Shown here piece by piece: positions 1 through 8,523 of a stretch of DNA of 63,821 nucleotides. A program made the translations under genes and the position numbers. Below the pieces are notes generated by a model. That model did no database searches. It saw only the letters and a program-made list of their open reading frames with translations, and was not told the DNA's origin. The stretch covers positions 1 through 63,821 of the forward strand of contig NZ_JAAGOB010000019.1 in the NCBI RefSeq assembly GCF_010550695.1, written 5' to 3'. The first letter of the stretch is position 1; each line of letters begins with the position of its first letter. The stretch comes from Phytoactinopolyspora alkaliphila. Its GTDB lineage: Bacteria > Actinomycetota > Actinomycetes > Jiangellales > Jiangellaceae.

Positions 1-126
1 CTATACGGTTCCCGGAATACGGTCCGGACACCCCACACACACCCACCCACACCCCACCACACAAGGCGGGGGTGCACGGCCAGGGGCGTGTGTGGCGGGT
101 ACACACGTATTGACAATTCCCATAAC
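1..126. other. rRNA operon spacer upstream of 5S
   Basis: No coding potential. The stretch is rich in CA/CCA low-complexity sequence and leads directly into the 5S rRNA, so it is most likely the 23S-5S internal spacer. I do not recognise a 23S 3' end, so the 23S gene must end before the window. Confidence 0.55.
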
Positions 127-245
127 GTTCCGGCGGTCACAGCGAAGCGGGAAACGCCCGGTCCCATTCCGAACCCGGAAGCTAAGCCCTTCAGCGCCGA
201 TGGTACTGCCCCGGAGACGGGGTGGGAGAGTAGGACACCGCCGGA
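127..245 (+). rRNA. 5S ribosomal RNA
   Basis: About 119 nt with the conserved actinobacterial 5S core: the segment CATTCCGAACCCGGAAGCTA near 165-184, the GGTACTGCC helix and the closing GTGGGAGAGTAGG. The two ends (GTTCCGGCGG and CCGCCGGAC) pair as helix I. It is followed by a strong hairpin terminator, so this is the end of an rRNA operon. The ends are placed by homology and may be off by 1-2 nt. Confidence 0.95.
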
Positions 246-258
246 CACACACCACACA

Positions 259-298
259 ACCGAGGGCCACCCCCACAACCAGGGGGCGGCCCTCGGTT
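259..298 (+). terminator. rRNA operon terminator
   Basis: Perfect 10-bp GC-rich inverted repeat: ACCGAGGGCC at 259-268 pairs with GGCCCTCGGT at 288-297, and the sequence between can extend the stem (CCCCC/GGGGG). It lies 14 nt behind the 5S rRNA. There is no long T run, as is usual for actinobacterial terminators. Confidence 0.85.
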
Positions 299-358
299 CA
301 TTTCCACCACCAGCCAGAATGGTGTGACGGAACACGGCCGGAGAGGGAGAGTGGCTGT

Positions 359-1705
359 ATGGCGGAGCGAGGCGACGAGCGTCCGGACGAGTCGGTTGAC
401 AACGGCGGTGAGGACGCGAAGAGCCGAGGTTCGGATGCAGCCGGCGCGAGGAAGCCAGACCGTAAGGACGCTTCCCGCCGACAGGATCGTCCCGGCTCCG
501 GTAGCCGAAAGCCATTCAAAGGTGAGCGCGGGAAGCCTGACGGCAAGGGCCAGCGCCCGCGCCTCGCCGGCGGCGGCCGGGACGAGCGCGGCCGCCAGGA
601 CGAGCGGCGTGGCAGGCGTGATGATCGCCGTAGCCCAGGAGGCCAAGGGCAAACTCGTGACGGCTCCGGCGACCGTGGAGGTGCCCGCGGCGGCGGTGCC
701 GGAGGGTCCGCCCCGCGAGGCGGCACAGGCAACCGTTCGCCGCGAGACGGTGACGACCGGCGTCAGGGACCAGGGCCGCGTCGGCGTGATGACTCTGCCG
801 GCCGGCCCGGCGGCAAGGGTCCGCGGAGGAACGACGGCGCGGGTGACCGGCGGCGCGGGGACGGCGGAGAGCGGCGCACGTCGGGAGGACGGAGCGAACC
901 GGGTGACCGCCCGGATTCGCGGAGCCGGCGGCCAGTAGAAGACCGCGGCGGTCCTCGTTCGGGTCCGCCGTCGCGTCGCCCCGGTGGCGAACGTACCAGC
1001 AGGCCGGATCGTGACGCCGGACGCGCGGATCGTGGGCCGGTGGTCGAGGACCCCCCGATCGATGAGGATGTGACCGCCGCAGATCTCGATGAGATGATTC
1101 GCTCCGAGCTGAGCGGTCTGTCCGGTGGTGCGGCCAACGCTGTGGCCCGGCACCTGGTGATGGCGGGCCGGTTGCTCGACGAGGATCCGGAGGCCGCGTT
1201 CGCGCATACCCTGGCGGCGCGCCGGCGGGCGAATCGGATCGGGGTGGTGCGCGAGGCGGCCGGGATCGCAGCGTACCGGGCGGAGCGTTACGCCGAGGCG
1301 CTCTCGGAGCTGCGCGCCGCCCGGCGTATGACGGGCTCCGCGGAGTACTTGCCGATGATGGCCGACTGCGAGCGGGGCCTGGGGCGGCCATTGCGCGCCT
1401 TGGACCTGTCGGCGGATCCCGCGGTGACCGGCCTGGACACCGCGAGCCGCATCGAGATGCTGATCGTCGCCGCGGGGGCGCGCCGCGACCTCGGGGAGCA
1501 TTCGGCCGCGGCCGCCTTGCTCCAGGTTCCCGAACTCAGGGCGAGCGGGCACGAGGAATGGGTAGTACGTCTGCGCTACGCGTTCGCGGACGCCTTGGAG
1601 GCGGCGGGACGCGATAAGGAAGCGCAGCGCTGGTTTGCCCGGGCAGCCGAGGCCGACGTGGACGGCGAGACCGACGCCGCGGAACGAGCCGGCGTATCCG
1701 GCTGA
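359..1705 (+). CDS. TPR-like protein with long basic disordered N-terminus
   Basis: A 448-aa cytoplasmic protein in two parts. Residues 1 to about 225 are low complexity, dominated by R, G, D, S and P and predicted disordered. Residues 228-448 form a helical tetratricopeptide-like region, including the stretch ARHLVMAGRLLDEDPEAAFA and the motif YLPMMADCERGLGRP. It matches the conserved actinobacterial protein encoded first in the tlyA-nadK-recN gene string (Rv1691 position). The ATG at 359 is chosen because GGGAGAG at 345-351 gives 7-nt spacing; an earlier in-frame ATG at 92 would run through the 5S gene. Molecular function is unknown. The arginine/glycine-rich tail suggests nucleic-acid or ribosome contact, which is inference only. 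Confidence 0.85.
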   Translation: MAERGDERPDESVDNGGEDAKSRGSDAAGARKPDRKDASRRQDRPGSGSRKPFKGERGKPDGKGQRPRLAGGGRDERGRQDERRGRRDDRRSPGGQGQTRDGSGDRGGARGGGAGGSAPRGGTGNRSPRDGDDRRQGPGPRRRDDSAGRPGGKGPRRNDGAGDRRRGDGGERRTSGGRSEPGDRPDSRSRRPVEDRGGPRSGPPSRRPGGERTSRPDRDAGRADRGPVVEDPPIDEDVTAADLDEMIRSELSGLSGGAANAVARHLVMAGRLLDEDPEAAFAHTLAARRRANRIGVVREAAGIAAYRAERYAEALSELRAARRMTGSAEYLPMMADCERGLGRPLRALDLSADPAVTGLDTASRIEMLIVAAGARRDLGEHSAAAALLQVPELRASGHEEWVVRLRYAFADALEAAGRDKEAQRWFARAAEADVDGETDAAERAGVSG

Positions 1706-1918
1706 GCCGGTCTGTGCATATAGCCCGACGCGGGTCGCGGGGCGCTGGCTCACAGCCACCACGAGCCGGTGCGCGCAGCCTCGTCGCTGGCCTGATCCAC
1801 AAGGCGAACTTGGCCCTTGCTGTTGTCCACATACTTGAGTTGACGAGGCCGGAACGGGGTCAGCTTGCTGAACGATAGAACGCGTGGGAACCACGTGACG
1901 TCTATCGAGGAGTGAGCC

Positions 1919-2320
1919 ATGAGTGGGCCGCGGCGAGTGATCGAGCATCGCAATGAGATCAGGCTGGTGGGGAGGGTGGCGGCCGAGCCGAGCGTGTCGG
2001 TCCTGCCCAGCGGAGACGAGGTGGTGACGGCCCGCCTGGTCGTCGAGCGGCCGCCGTTCCCGGCGGGGAGGGGTCGCCGAGCGCCGGTGGACACGCTGGT
2101 GTGTTCGGCGTGGGGCCAGCCGATGCGCCGGCAGTTGCGGATGTGGCTTCCCGACGACGTCGTCGAGGTGACGGGCGCGCTCAGGCGGCGATTCTGGCGA
2201 ACGGGCGACGGGCCGCGCAGTCGCTATGAGATCGAGGTGGACACGGCTGTCCGCCTGGCGCGAGGTGCGCCGGGAGAACTGGGCACGGCATCCGAGGCGA
2301 GCCCCGTCGCGAGCAGCTAG
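1919..2320 (+). CDS. Single-stranded DNA-binding protein paralogue (OB fold)
   Basis: 133 aa with the start of an Ssb OB fold (EIRLVGRVAAEP, then EVVTARLVVER and a VDTLVCSAWG strand) through about residue 110. It is shorter than canonical Ssb (about 160-190 aa) and lacks the acidic C-terminal protein-interaction tip; the end is SEASPVASS. It is therefore likely an accessory ssDNA-binding paralogue and not the essential replication Ssb. The ATG at 1919 has GAGGAG at 1907-1912, 6 nt upstream. It stands alone in a 213-bp gap before and 22 bp before the phosphatase gene, probably co-transcribed with it. Confidence 0.8.
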   Translation: MSGPRRVIEHRNEIRLVGRVAAEPSVSVLPSGDEVVTARLVVERPPFPAGRGRRAPVDTLVCSAWGQPMRRQLRMWLPDDVVEVTGALRRRFWRTGDGPRSRYEIEVDTAVRLARGAPGELGTASEASPVASS

Positions 2321-2342
2321 GGACTGCGGGGAGAATGGACGC

Positions 2343-3410
2343 GTGACTGTGCCGACGCCGACCGAAGACGAGATCGACACCCGGGTACTGGCGCACGTGT
2401 ATGACGTCGCGCTGCTGGACCTCGACGGCGTCGTGTACATCGGCGCCAGCGCCGTGCACCATGCGCCGGAGGCGCTGTTGGCCGCTCGTGAAGAGGGCAT
2501 GCGGCTGGCGTTCGTCACCAACAACGCCTCGCGGGCGCCCGAGGCGGTCGCCGCGCACCTGACCGAGCTCGGCATCGAGGCGTTCGACGGCGAGGTCGTC
2601 ACGTCCGCTCAGGCGGCGGCGCGGCTGCTGGCCGAACGCCTGCGGCCGGGTGCCAGGGTTCTGGTGGTCGGTGGCGACGGCCTTCGATCGGCGCTGGACG
2701 AGAAGGGCCTGGTGCCGGTCTCGTCGGCTACGGACGCGCCGGAGGCGGTGGTCCAGGGGTTCGCACCGCAGGTGGATTGGCGTGCTCTCGCCGAAGGTTC
2801 CTACGCTGTGGCACAGGGCTTGCCATGGATCGCGAGCAACGCGGACCGGACCATCCCCACGCAGCGCGGCATCGCCCCCGGCAACGGTGCCCTGATCGAG
2901 GTCATCCGCGCGGCCACCGGACGGGAACCGGTTGTCGCGGGCAAACCGGAGCCGCCGATGCACCGGGAAGCCATGCTACGCAGCGGCGCCGTCCGCCCGA
3001 TCGTCGTCGGTGACCGGCTCGACACCGATATCGAGGGCGCGGCCCGGGCGGGCGCGGACAGCCTGCTGGTGTTCACTGGTGTGGCGACGGCGGCGGATGC
3101 GGTACTCGCGCCCGCGCAAGCCCGTCCGATGTACCTCGGCGAGGATCTGCGGGCGTTGCACCTACCGGGCGCGTCGTTGCTGGTGCGCGCGGGGAGTACC
3201 CGGCGCGGCGCTTGGTCCGCTGCGGTCGATGGGGGTGTGGCACGGCTGCAACGGTCCCCAGGCGACGGTCGCGAGCCGGCCGGCACCGCCTCCGACGAGG
3301 TCGACGGCCTGGACGCCGTGCGTGCGTTGTGTGGGGCGGTGTGGCCGTCGCCGCAACCCGTGGATCCGGATTCGGTCTACAGGGCACTTCGCGACGCGGG
3401 CATCGAGTGA
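2343..3410 (+). CDS. HAD-IIA family phosphatase (NagD/PGP-like)
   Basis: 355 aa. Motif I is DLDGVV (around residues 25-30, nucleophile Asp), motif II is FVTNNAS, and the C-terminal motif GDRLDTDIEGA binds Mg2+. This is the HAD subfamily IIA layout with an inserted cap between motifs II and III. The M. tuberculosis counterpart in the same gene position (Rv1692) is known as a glycerol-3-phosphate phosphatase; that substrate is an inference here. About 80 residues follow the HAD core, a C-terminal extension as in Rv1692. The GTG at 2343 is chosen because the reading frame before it overlaps the preceding gene and the family starts near this point. Confidence 0.88.
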   Translation: MTVPTPTEDEIDTRVLAHVYDVALLDLDGVVYIGASAVHHAPEALLAAREEGMRLAFVTNNASRAPEAVAAHLTELGIEAFDGEVVTSAQAAARLLAERLRPGARVLVVGGDGLRSALDEKGLVPVSSATDAPEAVVQGFAPQVDWRALAEGSYAVAQGLPWIASNADRTIPTQRGIAPGNGALIEVIRAATGREPVVAGKPEPPMHREAMLRSGAVRPIVVGDRLDTDIEGAARAGADSLLVFTGVATAADAVLAPAQARPMYLGEDLRALHLPGASLLVRAGSTRRGAWSAAVDGGVARLQRSPGDGREPAGTASDEVDGLDAVRALCGAVWPSPQPVDPDSVYRALRDAGIE

Positions 3411-3493
3411 CCGTCCGGTCCCGGCCCATGGTCGTTCCACGGTATCGATCACCGGGCGCAGAGCGATGCGGACGTAATACCGTGGAGCCATGC

Positions 3494-3526
3494 AGGAGGA
3501 GTCCACCCATGCGGGTCCTGGAATGA
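3494..3526 (+). promoter_or_regulatory. Five-codon minicistron coupled to downstream small gene
   Basis: A strong Shine-Dalgarno sequence AGGAGGAG (3494-3501) is placed 7 nt before an ATG at 3509 that encodes only MRVLE and stops at TGA 3524-3526. That stop overlaps the next gene's ATG (3523-3525) as ATGA. The only good ribosome-binding site here therefore serves the five-codon ORF, and the next gene would be read by coupled re-initiation. An alternative is that the next gene starts at ATG 3490, which would place this Shine-Dalgarno inside its coding sequence. Confidence 0.45.
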
Positions 3527-3735
3527 ACCATCAGCCATCGGCCACGGCCGGAGCCACCGCCGACGCCGGCGGCACCGGTGACTCCGCAGTCGATGAAGCG
3601 TTGAGCACGCTGAACGGGCTCGAGTCGCAACCGGTTCACCGCCACGCGGCCGTGATCGAGAACGTGCACCAGGCTTTGCGTGACCGGTTGGCTGACGAGC
3701 CGGTGGACGAGCAGCTCGGCGAAGGTCAGGGCTGA
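3523..3735 (+). CDS. Small conserved actinobacterial protein (Rv1693 position)
   Basis: 70 aa from ATG 3523 (81 aa if ATG 3490 is used). The first 25 residues are A/G/T-rich and look disordered. The rest is a helix with VDEALSTLNGLESQPVHRHA and VIENVHQALRDRLADE. It sits between the HAD phosphatase and tlyA, 4 nt before the tlyA start, where many actinobacteria carry a small gene of unknown function. No catalytic motif is visible. Function is unknown; the constant position next to tlyA suggests a role in ribosome or rRNA metabolism, which is only context. Confidence 0.65.
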   Translation: MNHQPSATAGATADAGGTGDSAVDEALSTLNGLESQPVHRHAAVIENVHQALRDRLADEPVDEQLGEGQG

Positions 3736-3739
3736 ACCG

Positions 3740-4546
3740 GTGGCCCCTCGCCGGCGTCTCGACGCCGAACTGGTTCGACGCAAGCTGGCCCGCTCGCGCG
3801 AGCACGCCGCCACACTCGTCGCCGACGGACGAGTACGTATCGCCGGAATGACCGCCACCAAGCCGGCCACGTCGGTCGACCCGGCCGTCGCGCTGGTTGT
3901 GGTGGAGGCACCGACCGGGGAGGACTACGTGTCGCGGGGTGGGCACAAGCTCGCCGGCGCGCTCGACGTGTTCGCCGCGCATGGCCTGGCCGTCTCGGGG
4001 CGGTGGTGCCTCGATGCGGGGGCGTCCACCGGCGGTTTCACCGACGTCCTGCTCCGGCGCGGCGCGGCAGGCGTGGTGGCGGTCGACGTCGGCTACGGCC
4101 AGCTCGCGTGGTCCCTGCGCTCGGACCCACGGGTGCAGGTTCATGATCGAACCAACGTGCGCGATCTCACGCCGGACATGATGGACGCCCCTGCCGACCT
4201 GGTCGTCGGCGACCTGTCCTTCATCTCGTTGCGGCTTGTCCTGCCGGCACTACGTGAGATCGCCGCTGACGGCGCCGACTTCGTGCTCATGGTCAAACCA
4301 CAGTTCGAGGTCGGCAAGGACCGGGTCGGCAAGGGCGGCGTCGTCCGGGAGCCCGGGCTTCGGGCGGAGGCTGTCCACGCCGTGGCGGCGTCGGCGGCCG
4401 AGATCGGCCTCGGATGCGCCGGAGTCACGGCGAGCCCGCTGCCCGGGCCTTCGGGGAACGTGGAGTACTTTCTGTGGCTCCGGGCCGGTGCACCCGCGCC
4501 GGATCCGGCGACCATACGGCGCGCCGTCGAGGAAGGGCCGCAATGA
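3740..4546 (+). CDS. 16S/23S rRNA (cytidine-2'-O)-methyltransferase TlyA
   Basis: 268 aa. Residues about 3-65 form an S4 RNA-binding domain (RRRLDAELVRRKLARSREHA, then LVADGRVRIAG). Residues 75-255 are a Rossmann methyltransferase of the FtsJ-like type with the SAM site LDAGASTGGFTDVLLRRGA and VVAVDVGYGQLAW. In the family this enzyme 2'-O-methylates cytidines in both rRNAs and its presence gives capreomycin sensitivity. GTG 3740 is chosen because it starts exactly at the S4 domain, 4 nt after the previous stop. The stop overlaps the nadK ATG (ATGA), so the two genes are coupled. Confidence 0.95.
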   Translation: MAPRRRLDAELVRRKLARSREHAATLVADGRVRIAGMTATKPATSVDPAVALVVVEAPTGEDYVSRGGHKLAGALDVFAAHGLAVSGRWCLDAGASTGGFTDVLLRRGAAGVVAVDVGYGQLAWSLRSDPRVQVHDRTNVRDLTPDMMDAPADLVVGDLSFISLRLVLPALREIAADGADFVLMVKPQFEVGKDRVGKGGVVREPGLRAEAVHAVAASAAEIGLGCAGVTASPLPGPSGNVEYFLWLRAGAPAPDPATIRRAVEEGPQ

Positions 4547-5478
4547 GCCGGACCACCAGGGGTGACCGCACCGTTCTCATCGTCACTCACCCGGGACGCG
4601 AAGAGGCGCGGCTGGTCGCCAAGGAGGCGGTCCAGCGTTTCACCGAACAGGACATCGGCGTGCGGGTGATGGCCGACGAGTCGGCCGAGATGCCGGACCT
4701 CCCGCTCGAGCTCGTGGACGTGGTGGCTCAGGGAGCCGATTCCGCCGACGGATGCGAGCTGGTGGTGGTACTCGGCGGCGACGGCACCATCCTGCGCGGC
4801 GCGGAGGTGGCCCGCCCGTCGGCCACACCGATCCTGGGGGTCAACCTGGGACACGTGGGCTTCCTGGCCGAGTCCGAGCGTGACGCGCTGAGCTACACCG
4901 TCGACCGCGTGGTCTCCCGGCAGTATGTGGTTGAGCAGCGGATGACAGTGGACGTCACCGTCCGGCACAACGGCTCGGTGCTCGCCCGCGGCTGGGCACT
5001 GAACGAGGCCAGCATCGAGAAGGGCACCAGGGAACGGATGCTCGACGTGGTCGCCGAGGTCGACGGGCGGGCGTTGTCGCGCTGGGGTTGCGACGGAGTG
5101 GTGATGGCCACCCCCACGGGCTCCACGGCCTACGCCTTCAGCGCCGGCGGCCCGATCGTCTGGCCTGACCTGGAAGCGCTGCTGATGGTGCCGATCAGCG
5201 CGCACGCGTTGTTCTCCCGGCCACTCGTGGTGTCTCCGGCATCCGAGCTGGCGGTCACGCTTCAGCCGAGGTCGACGGGCGCGGTGTTGTGGTGTGACGG
5301 CCGGCGCGCCGTGGAGCTGCCCGCCGGCTCCCGCGTCGAGGTCCGGCGAGGGGAGTGGCCGGTGCGGTTGGCGCGACTGCATGAGGCGCCCTTCACCGAC
5401 CGCCTGGTGGCGAAGTTCGCGCTGCCGGTGGAGGGCTGGCGCGGACGCAGGGACGAGGCTCCGCGGGACGAGCGCTGA
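4543..5478 (+). CDS. NAD kinase
   Basis: 311 aa. It phosphorylates NAD to NADP using ATP or polyphosphate in the cytoplasm. The GGDGT motif of the catalytic Asp lies at about residues 77-81 (VVLGGDGTILRGAEVAR), with the NE-type substrate motif ALNEASIEKG and the conserved GDGVVMATPTGSTAYAFSAG region in the C-terminal domain. The ATG at 4543 overlaps the tlyA stop by ATGA. Length and domain order are those of actinobacterial NadK (PpnK). Confidence 0.96.
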   Translation: MSRTTRGDRTVLIVTHPGREEARLVAKEAVQRFTEQDIGVRVMADESAEMPDLPLELVDVVAQGADSADGCELVVVLGGDGTILRGAEVARPSATPILGVNLGHVGFLAESERDALSYTVDRVVSRQYVVEQRMTVDVTVRHNGSVLARGWALNEASIEKGTRERMLDVVAEVDGRALSRWGCDGVVMATPTGSTAYAFSAGGPIVWPDLEALLMVPISAHALFSRPLVVSPASELAVTLQPRSTGAVLWCDGRRAVELPAGSRVEVRRGEWPVRLARLHEAPFTDRLVAKFALPVEGWRGRRDEAPRDER

Positions 5479-5521
5479 CGCCACGCCCGCGCGGCAACCC
5501 GCGAGCGGTGGTGTGGTGGGC

Positions 5522-5527
5522 TAGGCT
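5522..5527 (+). promoter_or_regulatory. Leaderless-type -10 box of recN
   Basis: TAGGCT ends 8 nt before the recN GTG (5536). There is no Shine-Dalgarno sequence. This spacing puts the transcription start at or next to the start codon. Confidence 0.55.
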
Positions 5528-5535
5528 GGATTGTC

Positions 5536-7335
5536 GTGCTTCAAGAGATCCGGATCCGTGGGCTGGGCGTCATCGACGACGCCCAGCTAGAGCTTGGACC
5601 CGGTTTGACGGTCGTCACCGGAGAGACTGGCGCCGGCAAGACCATGGTGCTCACGGGCCTGGGGTTGCTCATGGGTGGCAAGCCCGACGGCGGCGCCGTC
5701 CGCGCGGGCGTCGAACGCGCCGTCGTGGAGGGTCGTCTCCGGGTGGATGCCGGCAGTCCCGCGGTGACCCGCGCCGTCGAAGCCGGTGCCGAGCTGGAGG
5801 ACGACGAGCTGCTTCTGAGCCGCACGGTGCTCGCCGGCGGGCGGTCGCGAGCCTACGTCGGGGGCCGAAGCGCGCCGGTGAGTGTCCTGGTGGACCTCGC
5901 GGAGGAGATGGTCGCGGTGCACGGCCAGAGTGACCAGCAGCGCCTGCTGCGTTCATCTCGGCAGCGCACCTCGCTGGACCGGTTCGCTGGCGCCGCCGTG
6001 GCGGAGCCGCTGGCCGAGTACGGGGCACGCTACGACCGGTTGCGAGCCGTGGACGCCGAGCTCACCGAGGTGACCACCCGGGCACGGGAGCGCGCTCAGG
6101 AAGCCGACCTGCTCCGGTTCGGGCTGAACGAGATCGAGCGTGTCGATCCGCAGCCCGGCGAAGATGTGACGCTGCGTTCGGAAGAGGACCGGCTCGCCTA
6201 CGCGGACGCGCTCCGGACCGCCGCGGAGACGGCCCACGGGTACCTGTCGGTGGACGAGACCGGCCCCGACCAGGTGGATGCACTGACCTTGCTCGGCTCC
6301 GCACGGCACGTGCTCGAGCCTGAACGCGGACACGACCAGCGGCTGGCCGCGCTCGCAGACCGGCTCGCCGAGGCGTCGTACCTGCTCGGAGATGTCGCCG
6401 CGGATCTCGCCTCGTATGCCAGCGGCCTGGAGACCGACCCCGCTCGCCTGGCAGAGGTGCAAGACCGCCGGGCGGCGCTGACCGATCTGATCCGCAAGTA
6501 CGCCGATCCGGCTGCGCTCACCGCCGAGACCGGCGCGGACGACGGCCCCGGCGAGGGCGCGGTCGGCGAGATCGATGCGGTCCTGGCCTGGGCTGAGCAA
6601 GGGTCGCGCCGGCTTCTGGAGCTCGACGGCGACGACGAGCGCGTTGTGGCGTTGCGGGAGGAACGAGACTCACTGCGGGCCGAACTCGACCAGCTGGCGG
6701 CCACCATCACCAAGGCGCGCACCGAGGCCGCCCAGCGGTTCAGCGAGGCTGTCAGCGTCGAGCTCACCGCTTTGGCGATGCCGCACGCCCGGGTCGTCGT
6801 CGAGGTACGGCCACGTGCAGAGCTCGGACCGCACGGCGCCGACGACATCGAGATCTTGTTCAGCGCGCACCAGAGCGCCAAACCCAGGTCGCTGGAGAAG
6901 GGCGCATCCGGAGGCGAGCTGTCCCGGCTGATGCTCGCCATCGAGGTGGTGTTCGCGGGCGCCGACCCAGTGCCCACGTTCGTGTTCGACGAGGTCGACG
7001 CGGGCGTCGGCGGCAAAGCCGCCGTAGAGGTCGGCCGCCGGCTTGCCGCACTGGCCCGGCATGCGCAGGTTCTTGTCGTCACCCATCTTCCGCAGGTGGC
7101 GGCATTCGCCGATCGGCACCTGACGGTTGTCAAGTCCGACAACGGAAGCGTGACCAGTAGCGACGTGCAGAACCTCGATGACCAGGCCCGGATACGTGAA
7201 CTTTCCCGGATGCTCGCGGGGCAAGAGGACTCCGCCTCGGCGCGGGCGCATGCCGAGGAGTTGCTCGCCGCGGCGGCCGCCAGCAAAGGGCGGTCGGCGG
7301 ACGGCGGGGGACGCATGGCAGGATACAGCCAGTGA
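5536..7335 (+). CDS. DNA repair protein RecN
   Basis: 599 aa SMC-like ATPase acting in recombinational repair of double-strand breaks. Walker A is GETGAGKT (about residues 31-38). The middle holds two long coiled-coil arms. The ABC-type signature KGASGGELSRL lies near residue 455 and Walker B VFDEVDAGVGG near 483. The GTG 5536 start is preceded by a TAGGCT box and no Shine-Dalgarno sequence, so the gene may have its own leaderless promoter despite lying in the nadK string. Its stop overlaps the next gene's GTG (GTGA). Confidence 0.96.
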   Translation: MLQEIRIRGLGVIDDAQLELGPGLTVVTGETGAGKTMVLTGLGLLMGGKPDGGAVRAGVERAVVEGRLRVDAGSPAVTRAVEAGAELEDDELLLSRTVLAGGRSRAYVGGRSAPVSVLVDLAEEMVAVHGQSDQQRLLRSSRQRTSLDRFAGAAVAEPLAEYGARYDRLRAVDAELTEVTTRARERAQEADLLRFGLNEIERVDPQPGEDVTLRSEEDRLAYADALRTAAETAHGYLSVDETGPDQVDALTLLGSARHVLEPERGHDQRLAALADRLAEASYLLGDVAADLASYASGLETDPARLAEVQDRRAALTDLIRKYADPAALTAETGADDGPGEGAVGEIDAVLAWAEQGSRRLLELDGDDERVVALREERDSLRAELDQLAATITKARTEAAQRFSEAVSVELTALAMPHARVVVEVRPRAELGPHGADDIEILFSAHQSAKPRSLEKGASGGELSRLMLAIEVVFAGADPVPTFVFDEVDAGVGGKAAVEVGRRLAALARHAQVLVVTHLPQVAAFADRHLTVVKSDNGSVTSSDVQNLDDQARIRELSRMLAGQEDSASARAHAEELLAAAAASKGRSADGGGRMAGYSQ

Positions 7336-8522
7336 GGATGCCAATGCTGCGCCGACGCAGGTCTGAGGGTCTGCCTGGTGTCACCGGCGTCGTCCGGCTT
7401 GACCATCGGACGAAGAACATCACCAAGCGGCTCAAGCCCGGCGAGATCGCCATCATCGACCATCTCGACATCGACCGGGTGAGCGCGGAGGCTCTCGTCG
7501 CCTGCGAAGCGGGTGCCGTGATCAACGTGCGCCCCTCCGTGAGCGGCCGGTACCCGAACCTCGGACCGGAGATCATCGTCGAGGCCGGCATCCCGCTCAT
7601 CGATGACGTCGGCCCGGATCTGTTCAGTCAAGTGCGCGAGGGCGAGGTCCTGAGGGTCGACGGCGACACGATCTACCGCGACACCGCGGACAAGAGCATT
7701 GCCGTGGGGCAAGGAACCAAGCACACCGACGAGAGCCTGGCCAAGCTCATGCACAGCGCCCGGGAGGGCCTGTCGGCTCAGCTCGAGGCGTTCGCTGCCA
7801 ACACCATGGAGTACCTCAAGCGCGAGCGGGAGCTGCTCCTTGACGGCATCGGCGTCCCCGACGTGCGCACGGCGTTCGAGGGCCGGCACGTGCTGATCGT
7901 CGTCCGCGGTTACGACTACAAGGAAGACCTCGTCGCACTGCGCCCGTATATCCGCGAATACCGCCCGCTGCTGGTCGGCGTCGACGGTGGCGCAGACGCG
8001 CTGCTCGAGGTGGGCCTGACTCCCGACATGATCGTCGGCGACATGGACTCGGTGTCGGACAACGCGCTGAGCAGCGGTGCCGAGCTGGTGGTCCACGCCT
8101 ATCGGGACGGGCGCGCGCCAGGCGCGGGCCGGCTGGAGCGCATGGGCCTCTCCGGGGTGCCGTTCCCGGCCGCCGGCACCAGCGAGGACGTCGCGATGCT
8201 GCTCGCCGATCACAAGGGTGCTGAACTGATCGTGGCGGTGGGTACCCACGCCACGCTCATGGAGTTCCTGGACAAGGGCCGATCCGGCATGGCGAGCACG
8301 TTCCTCACCCGCCTTCGCGTGGGAGGCAAACTGGTCGACGCCAAGGGCGTGAGCAGGCTTTACCACAGTCGGGTTTCGACGTCGCTGATGTGGTTGCTCG
8401 TCATCGCCGGCGCCGCGGCCGTGGCGGCCGCACTTTTTTCAACGCCCACCGGGCAGGCCTACCTCGACATCATCGGCTCGTGGTGGGACCGTTTCTATTA
8501 CTGGCTTCGAGGACTGTTCTAG
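7332..8522 (+). CDS. SteA-like septation protein
   Basis: 396 aa. The body resembles a thiamine-pyrophosphokinase-like fold (DGGADALLEVGLTPDMIVGD, then MDSVSD), followed by one C-terminal membrane segment (about residues 345-366, SLMWLLVIAGAAAVAAALF) and a short tail. This architecture and the position between recN and the steB gene identify SteA, shown in corynebacteria to act with SteB in daughter-cell separation through the peptidoglycan hydrolase system. The pyrophosphokinase activity itself is not established. GTG 7332 overlaps the recN stop; an ATG at 7338 is an alternative. Confidence 0.88.
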   Translation: MRMPMLRRRRSEGLPGVTGVVRLDHRTKNITKRLKPGEIAIIDHLDIDRVSAEALVACEAGAVINVRPSVSGRYPNLGPEIIVEAGIPLIDDVGPDLFSQVREGEVLRVDGDTIYRDTADKSIAVGQGTKHTDESLAKLMHSAREGLSAQLEAFAANTMEYLKRERELLLDGIGVPDVRTAFEGRHVLIVVRGYDYKEDLVALRPYIREYRPLLVGVDGGADALLEVGLTPDMIVGDMDSVSDNALSSGAELVVHAYRDGRAPGAGRLERMGLSGVPFPAAGTSEDVAMLLADHKGAELIVAVGTHATLMEFLDKGRSGMASTFLTRLRVGGKLVDAKGVSRLYHSRVSTSLMWLLVIAGAAAVAAALFSTPTGQAYLDIIGSWWDRFYYWLRGLF

Positions 8523-8523
8523 A

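Noticed and set aside
1-126. CA-rich segment as a CRISPR leader or repeat array
   Set aside because: There is no repeat-spacer pattern; it is low-complexity rRNA spacer.
191-2602. Long - strand open frame of 803 codons opposite the TPR and phosphatase genes
   Set aside because: It is a shadow of high-GC coding sequence, overlaps three genes and the 5S region, and has no domain.
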